From Chryseotalea sanaruensis (lineage in GTDB: Bacteria; Bacteroidota; Bacteroidia; Cytophagales; Cyclobacteriaceae): 64,000 bases of DNA. Positions 37,753-47,302 of the stretch are shown here, piece after piece. The notes under the pieces were generated by a model that worked only from the letters and a program-made list of their open reading frames with translations, ran no database searches and had not been told where the DNA came from. Numbering within the stretch: the first letter of the stretch is position 1; each line of letters opens with the position of its first letter. The stretch lies in NCBI RefSeq assembly GCF_003990915.1, contig NZ_BHXQ01000001.1, positions 861,402-925,401 on the forward strand. The letters are read 5' to 3'. A program made the translations under genes and the position numbers.

Positions 37753-38346
37753 CTATTTCTTATATTGAAAATGCCCAATTATTTTGAAGTTGAACAAACA
37801 ATCTTCCAGTACTTGACCACTCCCAATATTATGAACAATCAGGTAGCGTTCTCTATCATTTGATTTTATTCCTGATACAATTCCTATGTGAGTCACTGCA
37901 CCTCCCAGGTTCCAGCAAACAATGTCACCAGGCTGATAGTCTCCAGCCTTATTCGTTATCGTTTTAACCACGCCATGTCTTGTAAAAAATGTCATCAGGT
38001 TTGGTACCCGTCTGTGATCAATATTTTTATCGGGTTTAACTAATCCCCAATTTTTTGGATACTTGGCAAAGTTTGCTTTCATATCTTCATGCACTTCTTT
38101 TTGTAGGTCAATTCCCAATTTTCTATACGCCCTGATAACAACATCTGTACAAACACCTTTACCTGCAGCAACATCGCCATTGGGATAAGCAATTGTGGTA
38201 TAGGCAGGATCATAAACAACGCTTTGTTTTGTCAGAACCAGTGCTGAGTCGGCAAGTTGTTTGTAAAAAACTGTTTGCGCATGTGCACAAACAACTATCA
38301 ATACCAATAAAATTGTGAGAAACTGCTTTATTTTCATGAAATGCAT
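37753..38346 (-). CDS. DUF1287-family secreted protein (NlpC/P60-like peptidase fold)
   Basis: From the Met at 38346 (MHFMKIKQF) the product is 197 residues; a frame to 38391 adds 15 polar residues ahead of the signal peptide and is less likely. An AAGGA precedes the 38346 start. The signal peptide is FLTILLVLIVVCAHAQ. The mature domain has the Cys/His pattern of DUF1287: GKGVCTDVVIRAYRKLG (candidate nucleophile Cys), PGDIVCWNLGG and THIGIVSG plus IVHNIGSG with the candidate His. The family is a predicted cysteine peptidase/amidase of the periplasm; substrate unproved. Confidence 0.85.
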   Translation of the reverse strand: MHFMKIKQFLTILLVLIVVCAHAQTVFYKQLADSALVLTKQSVVYDPAYTTIAYPNGDVAAGKGVCTDVVIRAYRKLGIDLQKEVHEDMKANFAKYPKNWGLVKPDKNIDHRRVPNLMTFFTRHGVVKTITNKAGDYQPGDIVCWNLGGAVTHIGIVSGIKSNDRERYLIVHNIGSGQVLEDCLFNFKIIGHFQYKK

Positions 38347-38503
38347 AAGCTTACTATCCTTCAATTTCAGGTTAATTTTAACTTTCTGCAATAACGGTTA
38401 TTCTGAATAGATATTTTATTTTCATTCTTTATTCAAATATTAGTATAATTGATTCAATCTTTCAGAACCCCAACTCCTACTTTAATCAATATCACGCATC
38501 CCC

Positions 38504-39385
38504 ATGAATCAAAATAGCAGTGCCTTTGTCAGGAAGGTTTTATTACGCCAGTCTATCAATTCCGTACGCCTGGTCATCGCTTTATTTACCATTAGTTCAG
38601 CTCTTATAAAGCTATTATATAATAATTTTCTACCTAATTTAATTGACATAGATGAATTGCGGTGGATAATTACCGGGTTGGGATGTGTTTTTTTCGCGAC
38701 TACATTTCTTACTTATAAAAGGGGTTTAGTAGTAGTCTACTTTTCATTTTTCCTTTACCTGCTTACGGTTATTTATCTAATTGCTTTTGTAGTGCTGAAT
38801 CATTTCGACCCAAATGCAGTGATTATCCTGATACTGGTGATAGGTGTAAGTACTATTGTTATGAACAGTCTGTTTTATTACGCTGTACAATCTTTTGTCA
38901 TTCTAGGTGCCTCTCTTTTTGCTTACATGACTTATGGCATCAGTGATGAAAACATGATGGCATTAATAAACTTAATAGTGGCACTGGGTGCATTTGGAAT
39001 TGTTATTAGCGTTCGGCTTAGTCTGATATCAAGCGTACAAAACTCCCATGCTAACCTTGAGAAACTCAACGTATTGTCGATTGTTGCCAACAAGGCTGGT
39101 GAAATCGTTTTTATCAGTCCTTCAGTACAACACCTGCTCGGTTATGACCCAAAAGATTTGGTTAAGGATGGCTGGTGGAGTTATATCAACTTGCGCAATG
39201 GTTGGATTAACAGAGAATATATATTGAATTACCCGAATATTCTTCCTAAGGAAATTGCCGCTATAGAAACTAAAGTTATCACAAAAGATGGCAGAACTGT
39301 TTGGTTGAGCTGGGCTAATTCTCTGCTACCAAATGGAAACTATATGGGACTTGCGCTTGACGTAACCAGATACAAGAACAGTTGA
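38504..39385 (+). CDS. Membrane protein with C-terminal PAS domain, no kinase domain
   Basis: A 293-residue protein with about six transmembrane segments at roughly 22-42, 52-70, 74-92, 103-120, 122-140 and 150-172. A PAS domain follows (about 180-293: VFISPSVQHLLGYDPKDLVK, GWWSYINLRNGW, ending LALDVTRYKNS). It stops right after PAS and has no HisKA or HATPase. The next gene, 202 bases later, encodes a soluble PAS kinase. The pair may be a split sensor: this one the membrane receiver of a signal, the kinase its partner. Function unproved. Confidence 0.8.
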   Translation: MNQNSSAFVRKVLLRQSINSVRLVIALFTISSALIKLLYNNFLPNLIDIDELRWIITGLGCVFFATTFLTYKRGLVVVYFSFFLYLLTVIYLIAFVVLNHFDPNAVIILILVIGVSTIVMNSLFYYAVQSFVILGASLFAYMTYGISDENMMALINLIVALGAFGIVISVRLSLISSVQNSHANLEKLNVLSIVANKAGEIVFISPSVQHLLGYDPKDLVKDGWWSYINLRNGWINREYILNYPNILPKEIAAIETKVITKDGRTVWLSWANSLLPNGNYMGLALDVTRYKNS

Positions 39386-39587
39386 ATATTTGAATACTAT
39401 GGCAAGTCTGGATTGACTATTACTAAGAAAAAAATTTTACTTAGCGCAAAGCTTTTGTGTATATAGAAAATTGTAGAAATAATTCCCCACTACAAATTAT
39501 TTTTTTGAATTAACTCAGAAATCAACCGCTAATTCTTTGTTTTACATCTCGGAATGATCTTGGCGTAAGATCATTCAAAACCAATTT

Positions 39588-40682
39588 ATGGATAAGGAAG
39601 AAGTAATTGAAAAGAAAGAAATAAAAGAGCTTCTTGAACTAAACGAGGAGCTAGAAAATTACTTCCGAAACACCATTATACCACAACTTTTTATTGATGC
39701 TAACTTGGTTCTGAGAAAATTCAGCCCTCCTGCCAATATGCATTTTAAATTAACTAAGGAAGACATAGGGAAATCAACACACGATATACCCTCGTTGGCC
39801 AATCTGCCGGGACTTATTGATTCAATAAAAGAAGTAATTTCCAGCAATGAGGATATCGAAAAGGAAATACAAACGAATGACAAGCGTTGGTTTCAAATGA
39901 ATCTTCTACCCTATATTATCAGAAAGCAAAACATCACCAATGGAGCAGTTATTACATTCGTTGATATTACAGAACGCATCGTTGACAAACAAGTTATTGA
40001 AAAAATCAATGCCGATCATGAAACCTTTATCTACTCTGTCTCCCACGATTTTCGTGGACCTTTAACTAATTTGGTTTTGTTGATTGACCTTCTAAAAGCA
40101 GCAATCAATAAAAAAGATAAAGAAGAGACAAAACTATTATTGGAGACCATGTACAGGTCAGCACAATCAATGGTAACGATTATCAATGAACTTACCGACC
40201 TTGCAAAAAACGGAATCGATCCTCAAGACAAGCCAGAAGAAGTCAGCATTGAGCAAATTTTGGAGAGTGTAAAATTTACGTTGAAGAACCAAATCTTTCA
40301 ATCGCATGCTAAAATTACCACCAACTTCGAGGTTAAAACGCTTCTGTTTTCGCGTAAGAACTTAAGAAGTATAATGTACAACCTTCTTAGCAATGCCATT
40401 AAGTTTACTGCAGAAGAAAAAACACCGGAAATTTGTATAAGAACTGACAAACTGGAGGAATACACTTTACTATCTGTAGAAGATAATGGTGTAGGAATTG
40501 AGCCTGAGAAACAAAAAGATATTTTTGCAATATTTGAAAGGCTTAAACCACATATTGAAGGTACCGGTGTGGGCCTCTTTATTGTAGATAAGATGGTAAA
40601 AAACCAAGGAGGAAGAATAGAAGTAAATAGCAAACTTGGCGAGGGTACCACCTTTACCATTTATTTGAAAAATGAATACTAG
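39588..40682 (+). CDS. Soluble PAS sensor histidine kinase
   Basis: A 364-residue kinase without membrane segments. The first 20 residues form a coiled coil (EVIEKKEIKELLELNEELE), followed by a PAS domain (about 25-130) with FRNTIIPQLFIDANLVLRKF and GAVITFVDITERI. This form of PAS also occurs in CheB/CheR-fusion proteins. HisKA has phospho-acceptor His-153 in YSVSHDFRGPLTNLVLL, and the ATPase domain has LLSNAIKFT, DNGVGIEPE and GTGVGLFIV. No response regulator gene is next to it. It may work with the membrane PAS protein just upstream. Confidence 0.9.
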   Translation: MDKEEVIEKKEIKELLELNEELENYFRNTIIPQLFIDANLVLRKFSPPANMHFKLTKEDIGKSTHDIPSLANLPGLIDSIKEVISSNEDIEKEIQTNDKRWFQMNLLPYIIRKQNITNGAVITFVDITERIVDKQVIEKINADHETFIYSVSHDFRGPLTNLVLLIDLLKAAINKKDKEETKLLLETMYRSAQSMVTIINELTDLAKNGIDPQDKPEEVSIEQILESVKFTLKNQIFQSHAKITTNFEVKTLLFSRKNLRSIMYNLLSNAIKFTAEEKTPEICIRTDKLEEYTLLSVEDNGVGIEPEKQKDIFAIFERLKPHIEGTGVGLFIVDKMVKNQGGRIEVNSKLGEGTTFTIYLKNEY

Positions 40683-40713
40683 CTACCATGAAATCAATAA
40701 CTACAAGAATATT

Positions 40714-41070
40714 TTAATTCCTGAGTATCTTCTCCATCTTCTTCCCTTTTGCCAATTCATCAATCAGCTTGTCTAAGTAACGAACCTTTTGCACTAGCTT
40801 GTCTTCTATTTCTTCAACGCGGTACCCGCAGATAACTCCTGTAATCTTTGAAACATTAGGATTAAGTTTTGGGGCCTGATCAAAGAAGTTTTCAAAATTG
40901 GTCTTAGTATCAATTTGCTTTTGTAGTGTTTTTTTATCGTAGCCGGTCAGCCAATAAATAATGGCATCCACTTCTTCTTTTGTACGACCTTTTTTCTCAG
41001 CCTTTGCAATGTAATGCGGATAAACACTTGCAAAAGTCATGATGTAAATTCTTGCGTTATGATTATTCAT
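40714..41070 (-). CDS. DUF2200-family protein
   Basis: A 118-residue cytosolic protein starting at the Met at 41070 ([18 protein letters not shown]); the longer frame back to 41139 adds 23 residues unlike the family. Marks of DUF2200 are [52 protein letters not shown] and a Lys-rich end. The function of the family is not known; its Fe-S or metal role is not indicated by sequence. Confidence 0.88.
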   Translation of the reverse strand: MNNHNARIYIMTFASVYPHYIAKAEKKGRTKEEVDAIIYWLTGYDKKTLQKQIDTKTNFENFFDQAPKLNPNVSKITGVICGYRVEEIEDKLVQKVRYLDKLIDELAKGKKMEKILRN

Positions 41071-41403
41071 TTTAGTTAGGCTTAATATTAGAAATCCTTT
41101 TAGTCGATCTAAATAAAGAGTAAACGTGGTCCTTACCACTACTGTGCTTTTAATACAGTTTTATAGATCTGAAATTTTGTTGTAAAAAATGCAAATAATT
41201 TATGCTATAATCTCTCCAGCTACTCAGAAAACCTCTGAAGTCCTCCAATTCTAAAGTATGTACTCGTTTCATATACTAAGGATCTGTTCTTCAATATTAA
41301 GAAATTTAGTGATTAAATTAAACGCTCGTTATTTTCTTGGCCTCTTAGCACTCCTTCACCTAACCCATAACACTTGCCAAAATACTATGTAGATTCCATT
41401 TGT
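41071..41403. other. Intergenic region
   Basis: 333 bases upstream of the DUF2200 gene and downstream of the SMP-30-like gene. It should include the DUF2200 promoter. I found no open frame, clear hairpin or RNA gene. Confidence 0.35.
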
Positions 41404-42501
41404 CTATTCCAGCTTGTAAGTACTTATATACGAAACTATATCACCGCCAATATAGAGGTTGCCATTAAACTCTTTAACGGCACCAGCCTCCGGAACAAAT
41501 TTTCCCGTTGTGTCGAAGAGTGCATTGATTACATTTCCTTGCTGTGAAATATTCAAAATCATTCCAAATAACTCTTGCTTCGGTTGAAGAAAATTCGGGA
41601 GTGCATAAACAAACTTCTTCATGCCTGGGTTAGGATGAATACGATCAAGGGCATCATTTCTTTTAGTAGAAAATCCTAACCAATATGTCCCATTATCTCT
41701 TATTGAAATACCATTGGGGAAGCCCTGAAGATTATCCATAAATACATCTGTATTTCCTTTGCGCTCACCTTTTAACCAGTAGCGTAATATTCGGTATTTT
41801 TCTGTCTCTGTCATTAGCAGATGACTTTCATCTGCACTTAACACAACACCATTACCAAAATAAGTTCCATCCAGCAGGGTTTCTACTTTACCTGTAAAAG
41901 GGTCATAACAATACAACCCTCCGGCTGTGCGCAATTCTAAGATTAGTTTTCTCCCATACTTTACAGTGTATGCAGACTCATGAGAAGTATTGGAAAAATA
42001 AATTTTACCATCAGCACCAATATCCAACCCGTTTGGAATAAGAAAAGGTCGGTCTTTCTCATCCTTACTAGCCAAAACCGTTACAGTCTTATCAGGGCCT
42101 ATGCTAATCAAGCCTAGCTTGTGGCTCAAGGCAATCAGATTTCCGTTGCTATCAAAATGAAGCCCCGCCACCCAGGCGCTTGAGTTTAGAAAAACATCAA
42201 CCTTTCCCAATGGATCAATTTTCAAAATACGGCCATCAGTAAAATCGTCTTCTTTACTGTGCACACCACAATACAAATTTCCCTCCTTATCAAAAACAAT
42301 ATCTTCAGGGCCATACCACCCATTAAGCCAAATGCGTTCGGTAGTGCTCAGTTTTTCGTTTAATGAGAGCTTACCTGCAAAAGCAGGTTTCTCTTCAGGC
42401 TGCCATGCCAAGGGATTTAAAGCGCAAGATTCGAGCAATAGCATTCCTGCAATACCTAAAATAGACAATGCCATGAATAAGACAATTTTATAACTTTTCA
42501 T
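41404..42501 (-). CDS. SMP-30/strictosidine synthase-like beta-propeller lipoprotein
   Basis: A 365-residue protein with an N-terminal signal anchor and probable lipobox (MLLLESCALNPL, Cys-26). The mature part is a six-bladed propeller of the SMP-30/gluconolactonase-strictosidine synthase group: GPEDIVFDKEGNLYCGV, GLHFDSNGNLI, IPNGLDIGADGKIYFSN, NGVVLSADESHLLMTET, FPNGISIRDNGTYWLGF. Many members are lactonases or esterases, and the metal-binding Glu/Asn-type residues EDIV, PNGL and NGV appear in the expected blades. Substrate unknown; it is probably anchored in a membrane facing outward. Confidence 0.82.
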   Translation of the reverse strand: MKSYKIVLFMALSILGIAGMLLLESCALNPLAWQPEEKPAFAGKLSLNEKLSTTERIWLNGWYGPEDIVFDKEGNLYCGVHSKEDDFTDGRILKIDPLGKVDVFLNSSAWVAGLHFDSNGNLIALSHKLGLISIGPDKTVTVLASKDEKDRPFLIPNGLDIGADGKIYFSNTSHESAYTVKYGRKLILELRTAGGLYCYDPFTGKVETLLDGTYFGNGVVLSADESHLLMTETEKYRILRYWLKGERKGNTDVFMDNLQGFPNGISIRDNGTYWLGFSTKRNDALDRIHPNPGMKKFVYALPNFLQPKQELFGMILNISQQGNVINALFDTTGKFVPEAGAVKEFNGNLYIGGDIVSYISTYKLE

Positions 42502-42589
42502 AATCTTCCGTACCGTGTTTATTACAGCACAAGACTATGCCATGTTAATGAAGAATGCATTAACATAGTTTAAGGAATACAACTGTAGC

Positions 42590-43171
42590 TTACTTTTCTT
42601 CCTTTGGATGGCGGATACGACTTAACTGAATAGGTGAAATACCCAGATAGGATGCGACATGGTATTGAGTAATGTGTTGCTCAATACCTGGAAACTCTTT
42701 TTGAAATATCTGATAACGTTCTGCGGCATTCAGCAATACAATATCAAGTTCCTTTTTTTCCTTTTCAAGAAAATAGTATTCAGCCATTTTTCTGGAAAGT
42801 CTTTCCAGGTCGGGGAAAGCATTATAACGGTTTGTTATTTCGTTATAGTTTATCGTCCAGATTATACAATCAGTCATGGCCTGTTGCGCAATAAGATTAG
42901 GACTCCCTTTAAGTAATGAAGTGTATGCGCCAATAACTGTAGGGGCTACAAAAAATTGCTTATTGTATTCTTTTCCTTCACGGTTAGTAAAGTAAGCACG
43001 CACAATTCCTGATTCCAAAAAAGCTATTCTAGTAGCTGTTTCATTTGTCTTGGTAAAATGATCGTGCTGTGCTAAGTGTTCCTTCCGAAAAAGTGGTTCG
43101 ATCTCTTCCCAGGTAGTATCCGATATAGGAGAAACGGCATCAAAAAAAGATTTTAGATTCATTTCAAACAA
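42590..43171 (-). CDS. Crp/Fnr-family transcriptional regulator
   Basis: A 193-residue protein with a cyclic-nucleotide-binding-like domain (about 15-120; KTNETATRIAFLESGIVRAY, QFFVAPTVIGAYTSLL) and a C-terminal helix-turn-helix (ITQYHVASYLGISPIQLSRI). No Cys cluster for Fe-S is seen, and the phosphate-binding Arg segment of true Crp is not obvious, so the ligand is uncertain. It lies between the SMP-30-like gene (88 bases) and glgC (42 bases), all leftward. Confidence 0.87.
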   Translation of the reverse strand: MFEMNLKSFFDAVSPISDTTWEEIEPLFRKEHLAQHDHFTKTNETATRIAFLESGIVRAYFTNREGKEYNKQFFVAPTVIGAYTSLLKGSPNLIAQQAMTDCIIWTINYNEITNRYNAFPDLERLSRKMAEYYFLEKEKKELDIVLLNAAERYQIFQKEFPGIEQHITQYHVASYLGISPIQLSRIRHPKEEK

Positions 43172-43213
43172 TTCTCCAAATTATTAAACCAGATATAATT
43201 CGTAAGCATAACC

Positions 43214-44482
43214 TTACTTGATTACAAAACCATGCGGTATAGTAACTTCCTTTTTAACCACTACAATGCCTGATGAAACGACAAGCAAATCATTTTCCTG
43301 ATCGGCAAGATGAGTACCACCAATAATGGTTACATTATCTCCAATTCTACAATTCTTATCCAGAATAGCATTTTCAATATGACAATTCTCACCAATGCCC
43401 ATTAAAATCTCTCCAGGCTTTTCTGCAATTTCATCCAGTGTTTGGTAGTAATCATTACCCATCATGTAGGTAGCACTCACTGTACTACCCTTCCCTATTC
43501 TTGATCGGATACCAATAACAGATCGTTCAATTTTTGCGGCACTAATAATTGAACCATCGGCTATAACTGAGTCGTTAATTAATGTACCTGATATTTTAGA
43601 AGTAGGAAGTATTCTGGCGTGTGTATAAATACGTTTTTTATTATCAAACAAATTGAAATTGGGTATTACATCAGTTAAACCCAGGTTGGCTTCGAAGAAG
43701 GAGCGTATATTTCCAATGTCTGTCCAATAACCTTCAAACTGGTAACTAAACACTTTGCGCTTTCCAATGGATTGAGGTATGATTTCCTTACCGAAGTCAT
43801 TAGTGCTCGGATCGTTCATGAGTTCGATCAAAACATCACGGTCAAACACATATATACCCATAGAGGCCAGGTAAATGCGCCCCTCTGCTTTCATGTTATC
43901 ACTTACTTCCGAATTCCATTTTCGAATTTCATCTATGTTTGGCTTCTCAACAAAACTCGTGATCATACTTTCACCATCAGTCTTCAAAATACCAAAGTCA
44001 ACGCCATCTTGTGCATTTACAGGAAGTGTAGCAATAGTAATCTTAGCACCACTTTCTTCATGGCGCTGAATCAAATGGTTAAAATCCATTCGATACAATT
44101 GATCTCCAGATAGAATTAATACGTACTTAAAATCATGGTGAAGAAAATGATGCATGCTCTGACGTACAGCATCTGCAGTTCCCTGAAACCAATTCTTATT
44201 AGAAATGGTTTGTTCGGCAGCCAATAAATCAACAAACGCTTTACTGAACAAACTAAAATTGTAAGTATTTTTAATATGTCGATTGAGTGAGGCTGAATTA
44301 AACTGTGTCAGCACAAACATTCTGTTAATATCTGAATTGATACAATTAGATAAAGGAATGTCAACCAAGCGGTATTTCCCTGCAATAGGTACAGCAGGTT
44401 TTGAACGTTTTGCAGTTAAAGGGTACAAACGCGACCCCTGGCCACCTCCTAAAATTATCGCTATTACATCATCTTTTATCAT
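43214..44482 (-). CDS. glgC: Glucose-1-phosphate adenylyltransferase
   Basis: A 422-residue nucleotidyltransferase: signature ILGGGQGSRLYPLTAKRSKPA at residues 8-27, ILSGDQLYRMD, VEKPNID, and EGYWTDIGNIRSFFEANL. The C-terminal left-handed beta-helix follows (ISGTLINDSVIADGSII). It converts glucose 1-phosphate plus ATP to ADP-glucose for glycogen synthesis. The start overlaps the end of the glycogen synthase gene by 14 bases on the same strand, so both are made from one message with the synthase first. Confidence 0.95.
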   Translation of the reverse strand: MIKDDVIAIILGGGQGSRLYPLTAKRSKPAVPIAGKYRLVDIPLSNCINSDINRMFVLTQFNSASLNRHIKNTYNFSLFSKAFVDLLAAEQTISNKNWFQGTADAVRQSMHHFLHHDFKYVLILSGDQLYRMDFNHLIQRHEESGAKITIATLPVNAQDGVDFGILKTDGESMITSFVEKPNIDEIRKWNSEVSDNMKAEGRIYLASMGIYVFDRDVLIELMNDPSTNDFGKEIIPQSIGKRKVFSYQFEGYWTDIGNIRSFFEANLGLTDVIPNFNLFDNKKRIYTHARILPTSKISGTLINDSVIADGSIISAAKIERSVIGIRSRIGKGSTVSATYMMGNDYYQTLDEIAEKPGEILMGIGENCHIENAILDKNCRIGDNVTIIGGTHLADQENDLLVVSSGIVVVKKEVTIPHGFVIK

Positions 44483-45686
44483 GGCTCAAAATTGTTTTAT
44501 ACAATGACTCTGTTTGTTTTGCGATTGCTTTCCAATCAAAATAACTTTCTACTCTAGCGCGGCCATTGGCTCCCATTGTCTTTCTAAGGTTTTCATCGGC
44601 CATTAATTTGTTAATACCCGCAGCAAGATCTCGCGAAAATTTATCAGGGTTTGAGGCTTCAAATGGTGCCGTCTTTTCCTGTTCAAGCGGTACCAGTATT
44701 CCTGTTTCACCATCAACCACCACTTCTTTAATTCCACCAACACTACTGGCGACTACGGCTGTTTTACAAGCCATGGCTTCAATGTTGATTATGCCAAAGG
44801 GTTCGTAAATAGAAGGACAACAAAAAACAGCTGCATGAGAATATAATTGAATTACTTCTTTCTTACTCACCATTTCCGGTATCCAGATTACATTGTTCCT
44901 GCTTTGCTGAACTGTTTCAACACTTAGTTTCATTTCGCGGCCAATATCTTCAGTGTCGGGTGCCCCAGCACATAACACAACCTGCGTATCGCTATTGATG
45001 TATTTAATGGCATTTACTAGATGGATAATTCCCTTTTGTCGTGTAATGCGTCCTACAAAAAGAACAAAAGGTTTGGTTTTGTTTATTCCAAATTTATCTA
45101 ATGCAGATGTTTCATTCGTCACGTTGTATTCCTCCAAATCGATCCCATTATAAATAACGCTGATCTTCTTTTCATCTACATTAAAGTACTTCAGCACATC
45201 CTGTTTCGTTTCCTGCGAAACAGCAATAACAGCATCAGCCATTTCGATGGCAGTCTTTTCAATCCATGATGATGCATCATAGCCTCTACCCAATTGTTCA
45301 CGCTTCCATGGCCTGAGCGGCTCTAATGAATGCGTAGTAACAACCAATGGTGTACCGTAGCAAAGCTTTGATAAAATACCTGCAAATTGAGCATACCACG
45401 TATGACAATGCACGATATCGGCATTCATCATTCCACCATTCATTTGAATGCAGGTATTCAGTGTTGCAAATATGGGGGCTAACTCAGCCCTTGTATTGGG
45501 TTGCGAAAGAGGATCAGCTTTAAATCCAAGAACTTGCAACTGTTCAGTTTGTTGATGCTGATCGCCAAAACATCGTACCTCAACATGCATCAATTGAGAT
45601 AACTCGCGTGCCAGATACTCCACATGAACACCGGCTCCTCCATACACATTTGGTGGATACTCGCGGGTGCAGAAAAGTACTTTCAT
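44469..45686 (-). CDS. glgA: Glycogen synthase (GT4 type)
   Basis: From ATG 45686 the product is 405 residues (MKVLFCTREYPPNVYGGAGV); a TTG at 45701 would add five. It has a GT-B fold with N-terminal GGAGVHVEYLAREL and C-terminal ISVIYNGIDLEEYN, LFVGRITRQKGIIHLVNAI and PSIYEPFGIINIEAMACKTAVV with the Glu-x7-Glu motif (EPFGIINIE). This matches the GT4 ADP-glucose-dependent glycogen synthases of the Corynebacterium type rather than the GT5 Escherichia type. Coupling to glgC by a 14-base overlap confirms the glycogen role. Confidence 0.9.
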   Translation of the reverse strand: MKVLFCTREYPPNVYGGAGVHVEYLARELSQLMHVEVRCFGDQHQQTEQLQVLGFKADPLSQPNTRAELAPIFATLNTCIQMNGGMMNADIVHCHTWYAQFAGILSKLCYGTPLVVTTHSLEPLRPWKREQLGRGYDASSWIEKTAIEMADAVIAVSQETKQDVLKYFNVDEKKISVIYNGIDLEEYNVTNETSALDKFGINKTKPFVLFVGRITRQKGIIHLVNAIKYINSDTQVVLCAGAPDTEDIGREMKLSVETVQQSRNNVIWIPEMVSKKEVIQLYSHAAVFCCPSIYEPFGIINIEAMACKTAVVASSVGGIKEVVVDGETGILVPLEQEKTAPFEASNPDKFSRDLAAGINKLMADENLRKTMGANGRARVESYFDWKAIAKQTESLYKTILSHDKR

Positions 45687-45986
45687 GGACAACTTTTTCA
45701 AGTAGTAATATATAGATTAAACCCAAATTATGCATAAGGATTTGGCATGTATGTCTATAATATTGAGAAAGGGTAATATTATGAGCGCACATAGTCAGCA
45801 AGAAAATGCTGATTATCAAAAGTTAGGGATAATATGTTTGTTTCGCTATGCCAGAGCAGTGAATATTAATACAGATTTAGCTTGCTTTTACAAAGCATAA
45901 GAGACAACGATAAAAAGCTGGTTAACGATTTGAAAAATTGTCACTCGGCACGATTATAGCTTGGTTGGAGCTGTAGGTAATTCGCC
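45687..45986. other. Intergenic region upstream of glgA
   Basis: 300 bases containing the promoter for glgA-glgC. A 7-bp inverted repeat, TAATATT / AATATTA, occurs at 45758-45781 with a 10-base spacer and may be an operator or hairpin. Nothing else is evident. Confidence 0.35.
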
Positions 45987-46640
45987 TCAGTTTTCCTTTT
46001 GTAAAGAAATCATTTCAAATTCCATCAGTTTCCATTTTCCTTCCACCATTTTTTTGTGCGTGGTTATTAAAAATTTACCATTTGTTTCCTTATCCAATTC
46101 CTGATTATATTCTTCAACTAACTGATATTCTCCGTTAAAAAACTTAAAAATACTAGTCTTTTGAAATGTGTCCGTATTATGCCAATATGTTGTTATTGTT
46201 TTATTTACTACATCAAAAGATGGTCTTACATTTATCAAATTTGCTCCATCATTGAATTCACTTTCCCATTTACTAAACAGGCCTGTTTTGATGTCGTAAA
46301 TATAAAAGTCATATAGAATATCTCTGTATTGTCCATTTCCACTGATAAGAATGAAATCTTCATTGCCATCATAATTGATGTCAATTATTTTCCAAGCTTC
46401 GTAATTATTTGGATTTTCGAATTTGGTATCAGGCTTAATTGTCTGAATAATCCGATTTGATGTTGTGTGAATAATTTCAAGCGTATCTATTGTATGAAAA
46501 CCCTCTTCATCTACCTTTTCAAGGTTCCCGGACAATTTAAAGCGAAATAGTGAATCTTTGGATATATAATTTGTCTGGCCAAACACAAGGGAATGGATTA
46601 GAAGCCAAACTCCAATACATATTGTTAATTTAATTTTCAC
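45987..46640 (-). CDS. Exported hypothetical protein in repeat-flanked array
   Basis: A 217-residue protein with a signal peptide (MKIKLTICIGVWLLIHSLVFG, cut near Gln). The mature part is beta-rich and includes DGNEDFILISGNGQ followed by GYDFYIYDIKTG-like text, as in FG-GAP-type or VCBS-like proteins (YDGNEDF). I do not recognise the family. It is the last gene of a leftward stretch of unrecognised small genes; a degenerate copy of the array repeat (hairpin 46674-46697) lies just upstream of its start. Confidence 0.7.
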   Translation of the reverse strand: MKIKLTICIGVWLLIHSLVFGQTNYISKDSLFRFKLSGNLEKVDEEGFHTIDTLEIIHTTSNRIIQTIKPDTKFENPNNYEAWKIIDINYDGNEDFILISGNGQYRDILYDFYIYDIKTGLFSKWESEFNDGANLINVRPSFDVVNKTITTYWHNTDTFQKTSIFKFFNGEYQLVEEYNQELDKETNGKFLITTHKKMVEGKWKLMEFEMISLQKEN

Positions 46641-46659
46641 TTAATTATTACTTTATCAC

Positions 46660-46785
46660 CCTAAACCCCCACCCTGCTTCGTATCCTCACGAAACAGTCA
46701 TTTTTTACTTAAAACGTTTTTCTTCTATAGCTCAAAAAACAATTCTGACTATCCAATGAGCTAACACTTTTATGCATACCGCTGA
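46660..46785 (-). repeat. Array repeat, copy A (degenerate)
   Basis: Reading leftward it has the same order of segments as copies B and C: TTTTTTGA, GAAAAACGTTTTAAGTAAAAAA, then a hairpin. Hairpin arms are CTGTTTCGT and ACGAAGCAG (46674-46697 on the plus strand) with loop GAGGAT. The segment corresponding to the start of B and C (GCTGTCGCGGAT) is lost. It ends about 20 bases before the start of the 217-residue gene. Confidence 0.6.
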
Positions 46786-46816
46786 CGAGAGAACGATGAT
46801 TAAAGTGGTTTGGTTT

Positions 46817-47239
46817 TTATTCTGTCACCAATTCGATATCCAGAAATCTATCTCTCCAAATTGTTAAAAGTCCTAGCAATGGAACTGCCACACCAATTAA
46901 CAATCCAGTCATAAAATCTTTAGCACCATTGTCGGGATAGATAAGATTAACCACGCTACAAATCATAACAATTGAAAAAGCTGCAATTGGGAATCTGATA
47001 TTAGTCTGTTTGTTCGCACTTATTCGAATTTCTTTTATATTGCCATTACTGATGTCAACTTTTACCTTTTTTGAGCTCCCCCACATTGTTTTAGCCTGAA
47101 TTGTTACCGGGTTGTCAATAGAAATTAATCGTTCTTGTCCATTTGCTATTTCAAAGTGTTCTTGTCCGTCTAAAATTACCTTGTAACTGAAACGTTTGTT
47201 AGCCCATTCCTTTAATCTCTTAATTTTCAACTGTGCCAT
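46817..47239 (-). CDS. Small membrane protein, unknown, in repeat-flanked array
   Basis: A 140-residue protein: a basic N-terminal domain with beta strands (FSYKVILDGQEHFEIANGQE, ISIDNPVTIQAKTMWGSSKKVKVDI) resembling small ubiquitin-like or PH-like folds, then two hydrophobic helices (IAAFSIVMICSVVNLIY, GLLIGVAVPLLGLLTIW). No family is recognised. It lies between copy B of the array repeat upstream and copy A downstream on the same strand. Confidence 0.75.
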   Translation of the reverse strand: MAQLKIKRLKEWANKRFSYKVILDGQEHFEIANGQERLISIDNPVTIQAKTMWGSSKKVKVDISNGNIKEIRISANKQTNIRFPIAAFSIVMICSVVNLIYPDNGAKDFMTGLLIGVAVPLLGLLTIWRDRFLDIELVTE

Positions 47240-47302
47240 TTTATAATTTTTTTATTTGTTTGTTTTGCTGTTCGCCATGTTAGCGCAGCGCATGGGGAAC
47301 CA

